DNA of 64,000 nucleotides, from assembly GCA_013396655.1 (NCBI GenBank), contig WBMV01004888.1, positions 1,426,001-1,490,000 on the forward strand. Reading direction: 5' to 3'. Origin of the DNA: Campylorhamphus procurvoides. Its lineage: Eukaryota; Chordata; Aves; Passeriformes; Dendrocolaptidae. The translations under genes were made by a program, and so were the position numbers. Positions 1 to 11,300 of the stretch are shown here, piece by piece. How positions within the stretch are numbered: position 1 is the first letter of the stretch; the number at the start of each line of letters is the position of its first letter. The notes under the pieces were generated by a model. The model was not told the origin of the DNA and searched no databases. It saw only the letters and a program-made list of their open reading frames with translations.

Positions 1-3000
1 TGGTGGTGAGAAGTCAAGATGGTACCTTCTAAGTCCTGACTGTTGGTCAATATACTTTAATTAGGGAGACTCTGACAGTTTTTAGAACAAAAACATCAAT
101 ACTGGGCAAAGAGAAAAACAATTGAATATTGTCTATTCATGGACAAGGGTTTCTGAAGAGAAGTCCCCAGGGGCCAAATTCCCTTTGTGGGACACAAACT
201 CATGAGTCAAGGTTTATGGGGACTGATGATTTTGTGCCCTTATGGATTAGTGATGAGGCCTTGGGATCTCGTATACTCTCTGGTCATATTTGGGCTGGGT
301 CAGGCTCTTGAGAGGGGTTATTGCAGAGGTTTTGATGTTGTCTTGAGTTCAGACTCACAGAAGCTCCTCTGGAGATACCCTGGGAGCCACCTAAAGGAAA
401 AGAAGGCAGCCTGTTCATTTGTCCTTATTAGAAATTACTTTTCTAAAGCTTTTAAATCTTCGCTACTCCAGAAGAAAGTGATGTCTGCTGCTTGAGGAGG
501 GGAGAGGAAACAATAGTACCACTTAGAACAATGTAGCCGTTTGAGTTTTGCAGTCAGATGAGCTTGAGAGATAAAAAGGAGAGAGAAAAGGATGGCGTAT
601 GTGCTTAAAAAAAGGTAAATGCTCCTTTGTACTCATTATTTGCTGTGTTTTTGCATTCTACTTTTTGAATTTTGGGGGTTTTTAAATCATTAAGGGAAAG
701 GAGACTTGACAAATCTCTACCAGATATTAGATACGGTTGAATTAGTGTGGTGAGACCACTGGTCATCTGAGCAGCCTAGGCTGCTGTGACTTTCAAAGCT
801 AAGACACAGTACTTTGGTAGGTTTTGATAGTCAAAGTCTGCACAAAAAATGAGAACCAGTGATAAATTCTTTTAATTTTCTTGTTAATTGTGCTTAAGCA
901 TGGCATTTCTTGCCTCCTGCTGAGAAGGGGCTGGATGCTGCTTGGACTATGATGCATATCTTCCACTCAGGTGGCTCTCTATCAACATGTGAACAAAGAG
1001 GATGCTGAGAACAGCCTGCCCCAGAGCATTTACAATCCACCTCAGAGCCTGTGGGGAAAGGGACGAAGAGGCAGAATGTGGGGGATAGGGTGCCAGAAGA
1101 AGTCACTACAGGCCCCATATCCAAATGAGGGAGTTTTGTGGATGCCAAGCAGGGACAACCCTGCCTTTAATATGACACTGCTCTTTCCCTGGTGATGAAA
1201 TTTCCCTTGTTTCAAGTCTAACACCCATAAACCAGGAATTCACTCTTGGCAAACACACATAAGGTCCCGACAGGGTACCAAGGGTGTGCCATGGTCATGC
1301 CCTGTATGTCCCCTCCACCAGCAGGAAGGGCAGATATCTGCAAGGACATGGGCCACTGACTATTTCAGAACATGAACTGGTGTATTTACCAACAAGTTTC
1401 TGGTTGCAAAAGTTTTTCAAAGTAAAGAGATTGCTGTGCGTAATGGGAGAAAAAGGCCTTTCAGATGCTGTTTGTGGTCTTTGGGTTTCAAAATCAAGAC
1501 ATTATCCATCTGTCAGCAGAGACAGTGTACAAAACTTGCAGGAGAATCCAATTGCTATTTCCCTCTAACAAGATGAAAACAAAAAAGAAGAAAAGGCATT
1601 TCATTGTGCAGTCTCTCAGGTTTGCACGTGCACTCTGCCGTCTACATGCTTTCTTTTGTTTACATTGTGCTTGGCTTGGCAAAGCGTGCTCTGTTATCCT
1701 TCCCCACCCCTCCTGCTTCAAAGCAACAATGCAGCCCCTGTTAAGAGTGAGGTGCAAGGAGTGCAGGCATGCAGAGCCTTGGACAGGGGAGGGAAACAGG
1801 CTGAGAGAGGCTGCAGGCACGTGTACTCAGACTGCATGGGCTAAGAGGGAGATGGAGAGTGATGGGACCCAAGAGCAGGATTTGAGGGAAAGGAAAAGCC
1901 CTCACAAGGTACAGGGGAATGGTTAATGATACCATGAGGCAGCCTCAGTAGGTAGCTACTGTTAAGAAAGAATTTGATTGTGTGGAGCTGCAGAGAGCAG
2001 ATAGGATGGTCTGATTTTTAGACACTGAGCTGTAATAAGTGGTCGACCAGATGCCTCTTCCCCTGAGTGCTCTACAAAAGCACACAACAGTCACTGTCCT
2101 TTATTGAGATTTTCCCTGCATTTTTTTATTATAGCCTGTTTTTACAGGTGCCACACTATTTTCCATCTCACAATGGTACAGGTGAGGCATTGGCAGGGCT
2201 GGAGGTCTGAGATGGAGCCTGTTCAGTGCTAAGGTCAGATCTGCTGTCCCTGTCCCTTTGTGCAGGAGCAATGCATCCAGAAACCCTTCTCCTGCCTGCT
2301 TGGCTGGGCAGGGTTGAAGTAATTTCCCTCTAAATATAACTCAGTGCACATGGTGGAGCTGAGCTCTGCTGGCATAGCAAAGCACAAGAAAAGGGAATGC
2401 CAGATGGCTAATTCATGCTGAAAGGCAGCATGAGGGAGTAGAGAAGACAGGCAATAACTTGGCAGAGTTGCCAATTTCTTGGATGCCTCAGGGAGGGCAT
2501 TTTACCTTTCTGTGCCACTTATCTTTGATATTTTTTTTTTGAGTTTTTGGTTTGTGTTTTTTTTTTTTTCAGATGATGGTAGCTATTTGTCAGGGACTGT
2601 ACCTCCAAAAAGGGGATAATCACAGCACACAAACTTTAGACATGTAATATATGAGACATTTAATCAAATAAGGGAAACAGGTTCATCCTTCTGGAAATCC
2701 AAATCATCCAGTTCTCTGACTACAGCAAACCTTGGCAGGTAAGTGTGGTGGTGACTTCACTCATTTGTACCAAACCTGTGTGCTGTAGGATCTCCATGCC
2801 ATACATGAGATCAGTTCCCTTAAATCAGCTGGGAAATATGATGCTAGGTTTTTTTTCATTTTAGGAAGACAGACAGCACATGATCCAGACAATAGTCGCT
2901 TAGGTCAGAGCTACACCTCTGTAGCTCTGGGGTTTTTCTTTGAGGGGGGGAAGGTGGTTTTGATTTTGTGAGCAAGGACCAGCAAGTAGGAACTTAATGA

Positions 3001-4028
3001 CTCTGGGCTTAGTGCCATTTTTGACTGAGTAGTAAATAAAGTTTTTCCTTCCTGTTGAACCACAGGTCTGACACAGGTATTTCCCAGAGCAGATGCTGAT
3101 ACAGATTTCCTGCTCCTAAACAGAGTTGAGTGGACTGGATCTTTAAGACTCAAAAATCATATATTTCATAAGTGACTTTGCTCTAGGCCTTACTTGAGGC
3201 CCCAGGCACTTCCCAGTCCTTTGTGTTTCCACTCACTCTGTCTGGATGCAGAGTTCTGGAGTGCCTTCAGTCTGCATGCCAGAAGTAACTATTGCTTTCT
3301 TCCCTTGGTCTTCTTTTCAGTGTGCAGATTGTCTGTTCTGCCTGTGAATGCAGTTTTATGTCTAGAACGGAAGCTTCTAGGGCTTTTAATAAGCCTAGTA
3401 ATGTAGCTCTAAGTACTCATTTCTTGCACAGTAAACTAGATTGCTGATCTGTGCATTACTGTCTTAGATAAGAAGGGGGGATAAGAGTTAAGAGGTGCAG
3501 TGACTCCACACTAGATGTTCGTACGATGGAAAGAGGGAAAGATAGCACTTGGTTTTTATTTCAGCACTCAGTGTTTGCCTGGGCTGTTCTGTTGCCTGGA
3601 CCACAGTCCCCTCATCTGCCTTGGCATGTGTTAGCTTTGCATCTTCTACATGGAAAGGTTAAGTACTACCTATCTACTACTCAGTGCATTTAGAAAAGTA
3701 CACTGTGCTGCCAAACTGTAGCAAATGGGTGAATTGCAGAAATAGGGGGTAGCCTCAAAACTATTTGAAGCTTTTTTTTTTTTTTAACTCGCAGCAGTGA
3801 GTGTATTGAGGGAACCATTGAGAAAGCATGAGGGTAGCAGAGGACTGAAATACTGTTTCTGCTAAAATACATGGAGATATTTCTTTCAGTGTATATGTGG
3901 TTCATATTTGCCAAGAGTGAAGGAACTTAAGCCATGCTGTGACACAGACTTTAGGTGACATAAACAATTACAGGTGATGAATTAAGTGCAAACACTTCAA
4001 ATTATCACCTTTTTTGTTTGCAACACAG
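1..4028. other. Unique non-coding sequence
   Basis: No gene or repeat is recognisable. The longest open frame runs for 153 codons at 1465-1926 (+). It has low-complexity Lys/Arg-rich composition, no domain and no initiation context, so I treat it as chance. A consensus 5' splice donor (CAG before gtaagt) lies at 2739-2744 on the plus strand without a convincing acceptor nearby. Confidence 0.6.
2529..2572. repeat. T-rich simple sequence
   Basis: Two long T runs are separated by a short G/T-rich spacer and end in cag, so the tract also resembles a splice acceptor with a long polypyrimidine stretch. No donor follows at a convincing distance. It is best read as simple sequence. Confidence 0.6.
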
Positions 4029-4102
4029 AAGACCAAGTCAGTTGACAGAAGAACCAAATGTCACTGTGGTGCTAAATGACTGAAACCAAAGCAAGACAAA
4101 AG
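4029..4102 (+). other. Exon-like island, possible terminal exon (unproven)
   Basis: A strong acceptor (T-rich run with tttttt, then gcaacacag) precedes this 74-nt segment, and AAAAG followed by gtatgc closes it. One frame, entered after one base, is open for 17 codons ending EEPNVTVVLND and then reaches a TGA stop at 4081-4083. The other two frames stop as well. It could be a last coding exon, a non-coding exon or a decoy. No homologous protein is recognised. Confidence 0.12.
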
Positions 4103-5545
4103 GTATGCCTAAAACCTCTGCTCATAATACATGATAAGCTGAAGCTGGGATTTGTCCTAGGCTGGGGTATATGAATGCAGTGACTTGCTAAACAGCCACT
4201 GGCACCATAGGAGGGATATCAAAGTAGTTCCAGATTCAGGGCTGCAAGGTTTGCTGGGTTGCTGTTGAACCATAGTAGATAAGGTGAATCCCCCCAAAAC
4301 TGGGGATAGATGAAAATAAATAGAACTTCAAGACCTTTTAAGCATCTAAACAGAAGATGACACTATGATCTGGAAACTTGATCTACTAACAGGAGGACAG
4401 GTATAGAGAACTGTGACCTGAAGCTTACTACAGTCAGCCCAGTGTTACAGGGATTTCATCTCTATCACTACAAGAATGTGTCAAGGTGTTTGGGCCATCC
4501 CTGGTTAGATCCTTGTGGCCCCTTAGATCCTTCCCTGTCTGCTACTTATACCATCCCAAAGGCTGAACGTTCACATCTGGCTCACAAAAATATTCTGTTG
4601 GAAGAAGGCTAGCATGGCAATGAGTATGTATTTACTTCTTAGCTGCACATTAAGGAAGACGTGGAGCGGAAACAGGGCGATGCTGCAATGAAGACTTGGA
4701 AAAAGAAATCCAGAGTCAAGCAGCCACATGACTGGCACAGAGGTAGCTGTGTAGGTCTGCCCTGTGCTGTGAGGAAAGGCAGAAAAACTGTCTTCAAGTG
4801 CTCTGGAGTAGGGAAAGATGTTGCTGGCTCACTAGCTGATTAAATAAAACATTGCCCTTCTGCAGGAAAATGGAGCCTATGACCAGTTCCTTTGCTATCT
4901 GCTGTAGCTTATTAGACTGCATTCAAGCAGAGTCCAGAAGTACAATTTGCTGGCTTGTCTGGCTGTTAAAGCTAGGTTTTCTAATGATCTTCGGGCATCC
5001 TGGACCAGCCTGTCAATACCCCTCTCTTAGCAGCAGGAAGTTGATAGTAGCACAGGGGATCTCTGCTATTCTCCTTGGAGTCTAAAGGGAATATAAAAAA
5101 TGTCAAAATTTCCCCTGAAATTTTCACCTGCCACTGGACACACAAGTATTAGTGGGATTTTAGACCCGTAGATCCCAGAGAGTTTGAAACCTTGCTTCTC
5201 TGCACAAAAGACTGACTTGATTATTTGAAGAGAGTCAGAGTGCCAACATTTTGCAATCTCTGCAGAAGGAAATACCTTCAGTATTGCTTACTTTATTCAT
5301 CTGCTGTGCTGAGTTAGGAGTAGCTGAGCACAGGGCTTGCAAAACAGGATTCAGGCTGTGCTCACAAACCATGTTACAGCTGCAGCTTTATGGATGAGGC
5401 CATTCACTCCCCCATCCTGGACTTTCTCCCCTCTCTTCACCTCTTACTTCAAGGCATCATTCTTTTCATACAGTCAACACAACCATAGTGTAATTGTAGC
5501 AAGTCAGGTTTAGTAAAACAAACAGATCAAGATAAAACTGCTTAC

Positions 5546-5604
5546 CTGATCAATCTCTGCTGGCCCAGCTCTGAACTGGTTTGGTGAATGAAGATCTGAG
5601 AGTA
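5546..5604 (-). other. Exon-like island, 59 nt, minus strand (unproven)
   Basis: Read on the minus strand, a good polypyrimidine tract (ttcctttgccttttccag) at about 5605-5623 leads into the segment. It ends with CAG before gtaagc. Two of three frames are open, one giving YSQIFIHQTSSELGQQRLI. The splice signals are among the best on this strand in the window, but no neighbouring exon or known protein supports it. Confidence 0.15.
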
Positions 5605-5649
5605 CTGGAAAAGGCAAAGGAACTTTAGGCCAAGATACCTGTGGGGATA

Positions 5650-7230
5650 ACCCAATGTGAGCCAAGTCTGGTCATGAGTAAAGCCTCGTTTTGCTCTGAG
5701 TTACCAAAGAGGAGTTTCAAATGGGGAGCTATTGTAGATTCACATGCTCAGCAATTTAGCACAGGGAAGACCCACGAGGGTCATGAACCATCAGATACAC
5801 ATGTTGTGTGTCAGGATGCTATCATCCCACTGAGCAGAGCACAGAAAGCAGGCACATGTGGAATGTGTGGGAGCTGTGGAGACTGTAGTTATAGGTGTAT
5901 GGCACACTGGGTTACGGTGCTGGCTGCTGAGCTGCTTCAGTGTGATTCATGGTGTTAATGATGCACTTCATTTGCAATGAAAGAAGAAACCTTTTGTCCT
6001 CTCTTCTTTGTTTCAGTATGGTTTTGCCTTACATCTGTCAAACATTATTTTGTCTCCAGTTTGTATTAATTGTTTTGCAAATTAGTCCCCACAGTGAGAG
6101 TCTGTATAAAGGTTTTGTGCTGCATCTTCTAAGCCTGCCTTAATGTCAGTGTGTTTATCTTTTGAAGCTAATAATTAAAAGGGAAAAAATACTGTCTGTG
6201 GATTTCTGTCATGATGCCAGTTGAGTCCATTTTTTCTTGTTGGTAACTATCAAATCTGACTTGCACCCCCAACAGACTGTTTGGAGGTGGGGGGGAAAGT
6301 GTCATTGCTTTTATTTCATGTCTGGCCTGACAAGAATAATAATGAGAGTAGCAAAGCAATTGCACCCCCAGTTAGCCAGCTACAAAACAGGCAGACTGAG
6401 TCCTCGATGTACTGTCAATTCCATGTGTTGTGTAGGCAATTAACATTGATGCTGAATTAATTAATGATGAGAAAACATCAAAGGGTTTAGGCGCTTCAGT
6501 TCAGATGAGCACCAGAAGATCAGATTGTTATCCAGGCTTGTCTAGGAGTTGTCTGAGTGGATCTTATAACCAGTGTTTTGATGCTGCAAACCACAAAATG
6601 GCTGGGGCTTCCACCCCATATGTCTCACGTTCAGACCTCTAAAAAGTTCTGGGAGATGTTTTTGTGTAGAATGAGCAATTTCCCTGTTTCTAATATGACC
6701 TGTTTTACAAGTAACTCATCGAAAGATGATTGTTCTGTTTTAGAGATTCACTGTATGGGTTTTCTTACAATAAGTTATCAGTCATGATCTTTGCATTTTT
6801 AAGGTGATGATTGAATACTTTTGAGGGTGCTCTCTGCAACCAGAAAAAATAAAGGGCAGGAGGTTGGCAGCAATGCTGCAAGCAGAATCTGCCATCCAAA
6901 GCAGTATTTAAATTCCCATTTCATACCTTGGAGAAAGAATTAGCCTATGTATTTTCTAAAACTATGGTTATTGAGCCTTCCTTGATATAACTGTTTCTTT
7001 TGATGGATCAGAGAAACAAAATGGATTGGGCTTGCATGTCAAGATTTTGGTACAATGGGAGATAGAGAGGTGGCTTCTCTGAGAAGCTGCTAGGAGCTTC
7101 CTCGGTGTCTGACAGAGCCCATACCAGCTAGCTCCAAAAGGAACCTACTGCTGGCTGAGGCAGAGCCATTCTGTGATGGTAGTAACACACCTGCAAATAA
7201 GGTTCCAGAGAAAACTAGCACATATCACTT
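5650..7230. other. Unique non-coding sequence
   Basis: No gene or repeat is recognised. An AT-rich palindromic homeodomain-type core (attaattaat) lies near 6456-6465. Open frames are all under about 110 codons. Confidence 0.6.
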
Positions 7231-7352
7231 AAAAGAAAAAAAGAAAAAGGAAAAAACCAAACAACAAAAAACCCAACCAACCAAAAAACCCCACCCCAAC
7301 ACAACTGCAAAGAAACACCCAACCGAAATTTGCCCCCCCGCCCCCTCCAGCC
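7231..7352. repeat. A/C-rich low-complexity tract
   Basis: The tract starts as A with scattered G, turns into A/C with almost no T or G (ccaaccaaccaaaaaacccc), and ends in a C run interrupted by one G. This strong strand asymmetry is typical of degenerate simple sequence. It lies about 320 bp before the CR1 cluster. Confidence 0.85.
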
Positions 7353-7671
7353 ACATCTTTGGCTATAAGTCTGGCCTGGCTTGATTCCACCAACTATTAG
7401 GTTCTTTTAGAGTCAGATATGGAATGGCCATGGGCGGTGCTGGAACTAGATGTATTGATTGCTATTTTGCTACTTCCAGCTGCTGGGCTTAGAGAACAAC
7501 TGGCCCTTGTAAAATCTCATCTGCTACAGGCTCACATGGCTTGCAGGACTTGCATGGAAGAGAACTATGATATTTCTAAAGCTGGAGAGCAAAATGATAT
7601 GCATCTACTTGTATTTAGCCTAACAAGTGTGTTTTATTGCTTCCATTAATATAGATGCTTCTTTGCATCTT

Positions 7672-8214
7672 CACAGAATCATGGGACATGCTGAGTTGGA
7701 AGGGACCCACAAGGATCATGGAGTCTAACTCTTAGACCTGCACAGGACAGCCCCGAGAGTCACACCACATGCCAAAGAGTATCTTCTTGAACTCTGTCAG
7801 GCTTGGTGCTGTGACCACTTCCCTGAGGAGCCTGTTCCAGTACCAAACCACCCCCTGGATGAAGAACATCTTTCTAATATCCAACCTCAACCTCCCCTGA
7901 CACAACTTCAGGCAATTCCCTCAGGTCCTGTCACTGGTCACCACAGAGAAGAGATCAGTGCCTGCTCCTCCTCTTCCCCTCACAAGGAAGTTGCAACTGC
8001 AGTGAAGTCTCCACTCAGTCTCCTCTTCTCCAGTCTGAACACACCAAGTGCCCTCAGCCACTCCTCATACAGCTTCCTCTCAAGGCCATTCACCATCTTT
8101 GTTGCCCTCCTTTGAATTGGACACTCTCTAAGTGCTCAATAGATTTCTTACACTGTGGTGGCCAAAAGTGCACATGGTATACAAGGTTAGGCTGCACCAG
8201 TGCAGAGCAGAGAC
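7672..8214 (-). mobile_element. CR1 LINE, 5'-truncated 3' end, minus strand
   Basis: The complement carries the typical CR1 3'-untranslated wording: a segment for the younger-element 3' region, then ggtcccttccaactcagca and a terminal agaatca-type tail at the low-coordinate end. The sense direction is therefore minus, with the 3' end at about 7672. Only the distal 540 bp or so is present, which fits the usual 5' truncation of CR1 during target-primed reverse transcription. There is no coding capacity and no clear target-site duplication. The piece abuts a second CR1 fragment of opposite orientation. Confidence 0.93.
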
Positions 8215-8344
8215 TAGAGCTGAACAATCTGGTCTAGTGAAAGGTCTCTACTCATGATGGGGTGGGGGAGTGGGCAGGAAGGTGTTGAAACTAGATGGTC
8301 TATAAGGTCCCTTTCCCCTTAAACCACTCTGTGATTCTTTGATA
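8215..8344 (+). mobile_element. CR1 LINE, short 3' terminus, plus strand
   Basis: This stretch reads in sense on the plus strand as a CR1 terminus: ggtctagtgaaaggtctct, then a G-rich spacer, gaaactagatggtctataag, gtccctttcc and a final ctgtgattcttt. Only about 115-130 bp is kept. It faces the preceding minus-strand CR1 head to head, so the two outer ends form a diverged inverted repeat. Confidence 0.8.
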
Positions 8345-11300
8345 TTTATAGCAGTAGTTTTGGTCCTGTCCTACAATCATATATATCTATTCTTCCTATA
8401 GAGAAATGCAAATTATCATGTTAATGACTGGATTGTCAGCTGTAGAAAGGGATGACAACCAGAACTGAGTGGCATGAGAGTTATTGAAAGGAAATTGCAG
8501 GACACCGTGTGGAGTGTGGCATAGAAATGCTGCTGGTGGGCCACAATGCAGAATTTCTCCTTGCATTTCTGCCCTCAGAATATAATTAGGTGTATGATCC
8601 TACATGTGTGCTTGCAAAAGTTTCTTACTGACAAGAATAGCAAAGTTTTAAAATGAAAAAAATATGAACCAAAGGGAATGAAAGTACTCAATGTTTTATT
8701 ATCCAAAGAGAACTTTGATGTAGAAAAGTTGCACACAACCCAAACCATCAATTAAATTCACCTCATCTGTGGCCTGTTTGATTTCAAAGATCTTTGAGAA
8801 GACTTTAAAAAAAAAGTTTCAGAAGTTCTTGCATTGTAGTTAGTATTTAAAAAATCATGACTTTTTTTTTATGACTGCACATACCACTTGCCTCTTCCTA
8901 AGGTAGCAAACCAAACATCTGTTTTTTAGGCTCAATGATGCTTGGATCATGATCAAAGGGAAAAGTTGCCAATTAACCCCCATGGTCTCCTTACTATGTG
9001 TGTTTGACACCACATTTTTTCAATTTGATTTATTTCATCTGAGTTTGATATTAAATCCCTTACCAAATTCAGATTAGCCATGGCTTTCCCATTGCTCTGA
9101 CAACACATCAAAGCTCCAGAGGGCCCAGAAGGTTGAATTAGCCACTGTATGATTCTTCACTGAGCTGCTTTTAGAGATATATATCTGTGTAAGGAATAAA
9201 GGGAATAAATGATATCTCTGCTCAAAACTTCTCAGAAAAGTTAAATCAGGATACGGTGAAACTGAGATAAATTCAAACAAGAAGTACTATGCAGAGTGAG
9301 CTATATACAAAAAAGAGGGGTGGTATCCCTTATAGAAAAATTGCTAGAAAATAAGCAGCAACAAAGATCTAGAATTTCTTGGATTAATTTTAGTATTTAT
9401 TTCATCAAAATGGCATGTGTTATGTTGCTAAAGGAAATATATTTGCTCTTCATATTAAAATAACTTTACGGAAGTTGGAAGGAGCCACAAGACACAGTAA
9501 AAACTACTGTCATTTCTTACTGCAATCATTAGTTATCTTTTTAAGGTAAACGGACAAACATTTTCAGTTGTTCTCAGGGAGCTGGGCTACTGCCAAGAGC
9601 ACCCAGCAGTGTGGAAATTAGGCAGATAATGCTTGGGAGAAAGAGGGTAACACTTTGTTTAGAAAGGAGGGAAAAAAATAAAAATATGCATGTGAATTTA
9701 GCCTTTAGGGGCTCAAAGTTAAAAGACTTTATGTACAAGACTGGCTTGATCTCATTGGCCCAATAGGAGAACTGTACCTTGATGGTGTCCCTTCAGCTAA
9801 CCCTGTCTCCAAGGATGAGTTATTTATTTTTATGAGCCTACACGTGCTCCTCATGCCTCAGTGAGCTGCCTAAACCAGAGGTAAATGAGCTGGATTTGGT
9901 CCCATGTCTTTTACATTACAACTGTGACAATAACCAGCACATTGAGCACTTCGCTGTGACTATCTCGTGCAACTCTCCATGTGTCCTCTGTGAAGACACA
10001 GGTAATGTCAGATGCTGTGATGTCTGTATCATTTTGTCTAGTCTCTTTGTATGATAAGGTGCAAAATCTTGGGTCTAGCAGTTGCAATTAGGATTATATT
10101 CCAGGGGCTGTTCAGAAGTCAAGGAAGACTGGTACAAGCTGTTGGACCTGTGCCATGTGTGGCTAGATGCTTTTTCAGTTTCTCCTTCAAACACAGCTGC
10201 CACTTCCTGGTGAGCCAATTCATAATTTTTCCATTCAGGAGATTGTGGGGAATAATTTCAGAACAGGAGCACAGTCTCAGTATAAGAAGAAAAGGGTAAA
10301 GGAGGGAGCTGCAGGTTGCTGATGGGATGAGTCAAGTTGTGGGGGTGAGAACATCCTTTGGGACCTAGAGGAACTATGCAAGATGGGAAGAACTATCTGT
10401 ACCAGCTGTGTAGCTTTTTATTGACAGTTCCTTAAAAAGGCAATTGTGCAAAGTAGTAAACTATGATACAATGGCATTGCAAAAACATTTCTTAAAAAGA
10501 AAAGAAGGTCTTGTGTTTGAAAAGGATGGAGAAGGTCAGAAAAGAATAATATAAAATATAGAACCAAATGTGATAACTCTCACAGCAATGGTCTAATGAA
10601 GAAAGACTCTCCACTGTAAGAAATACTACTTGTGTTAGGTGATAGTTACACTGCTTAGGGAGGTGACTGAGATCAGAGTGTGGATCCATGTTTTGTTCAT
10701 ATACCTTGTATTTGAGATGTGCTCTGTGGACAGGTACAAAGGCTGTTGTGAAGAGGGAAGCGATGAGCTGCCTGTATAGCAGATGGGACAAGGAGAGACA
10801 GTTTTATATTGCAACAAGAGAAACTATTTCTAACAATTGGCTAGTACTGACCTGGGCTTGAACCATCTGCAGAGGTCTTGAAATCTGAAACCTGAGACCT
10901 TGTTCCCCTCAGGTATGCTTAAGTGTGTGTGTGTAAAACTAAGTATGTAAATTTGAGCATTTGTTTTCAGTGTGTAATGAATCTAATTACGTTTGTTATC
11001 TACGGCCTTTGAAGTCAGGGCATATACTGACATAGCTGCTGTTAAACTTAGTCTTATGTGCGTGGGTAGAAGGGCAAATACTGAGGTAGCAAAGTATTGT
11101 TTTTCAGCTGCTGATTGGTATTATGGGCCAGCAATTGCCAATATTATACCAGTAGTTAAAAAACGCACCAAAACACACTTATGATACTCATCAATATTCA
11201 AAACATAAGCCTGATGTAGGAATGTGAGAAGATTCACGGGAATTTATGAACTTGCATCTCTGACACCTGAAGTTTTAGTTTTCTCCAAATGTGTCTATTT

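Noticed and set aside
1465..1926. 153-codon open frame on the plus strand
   Set aside because: No domain, signal peptide or homologue is recognisable, and it overlaps other open frames of similar length. Length is within chance for 64 kb of six-frame translation.
11070..11092. tgaggtag word resembling the let-7 seed
   Set aside because: The bases after the seed do not match a let-7 mature sequence and no hairpin partner was seen.
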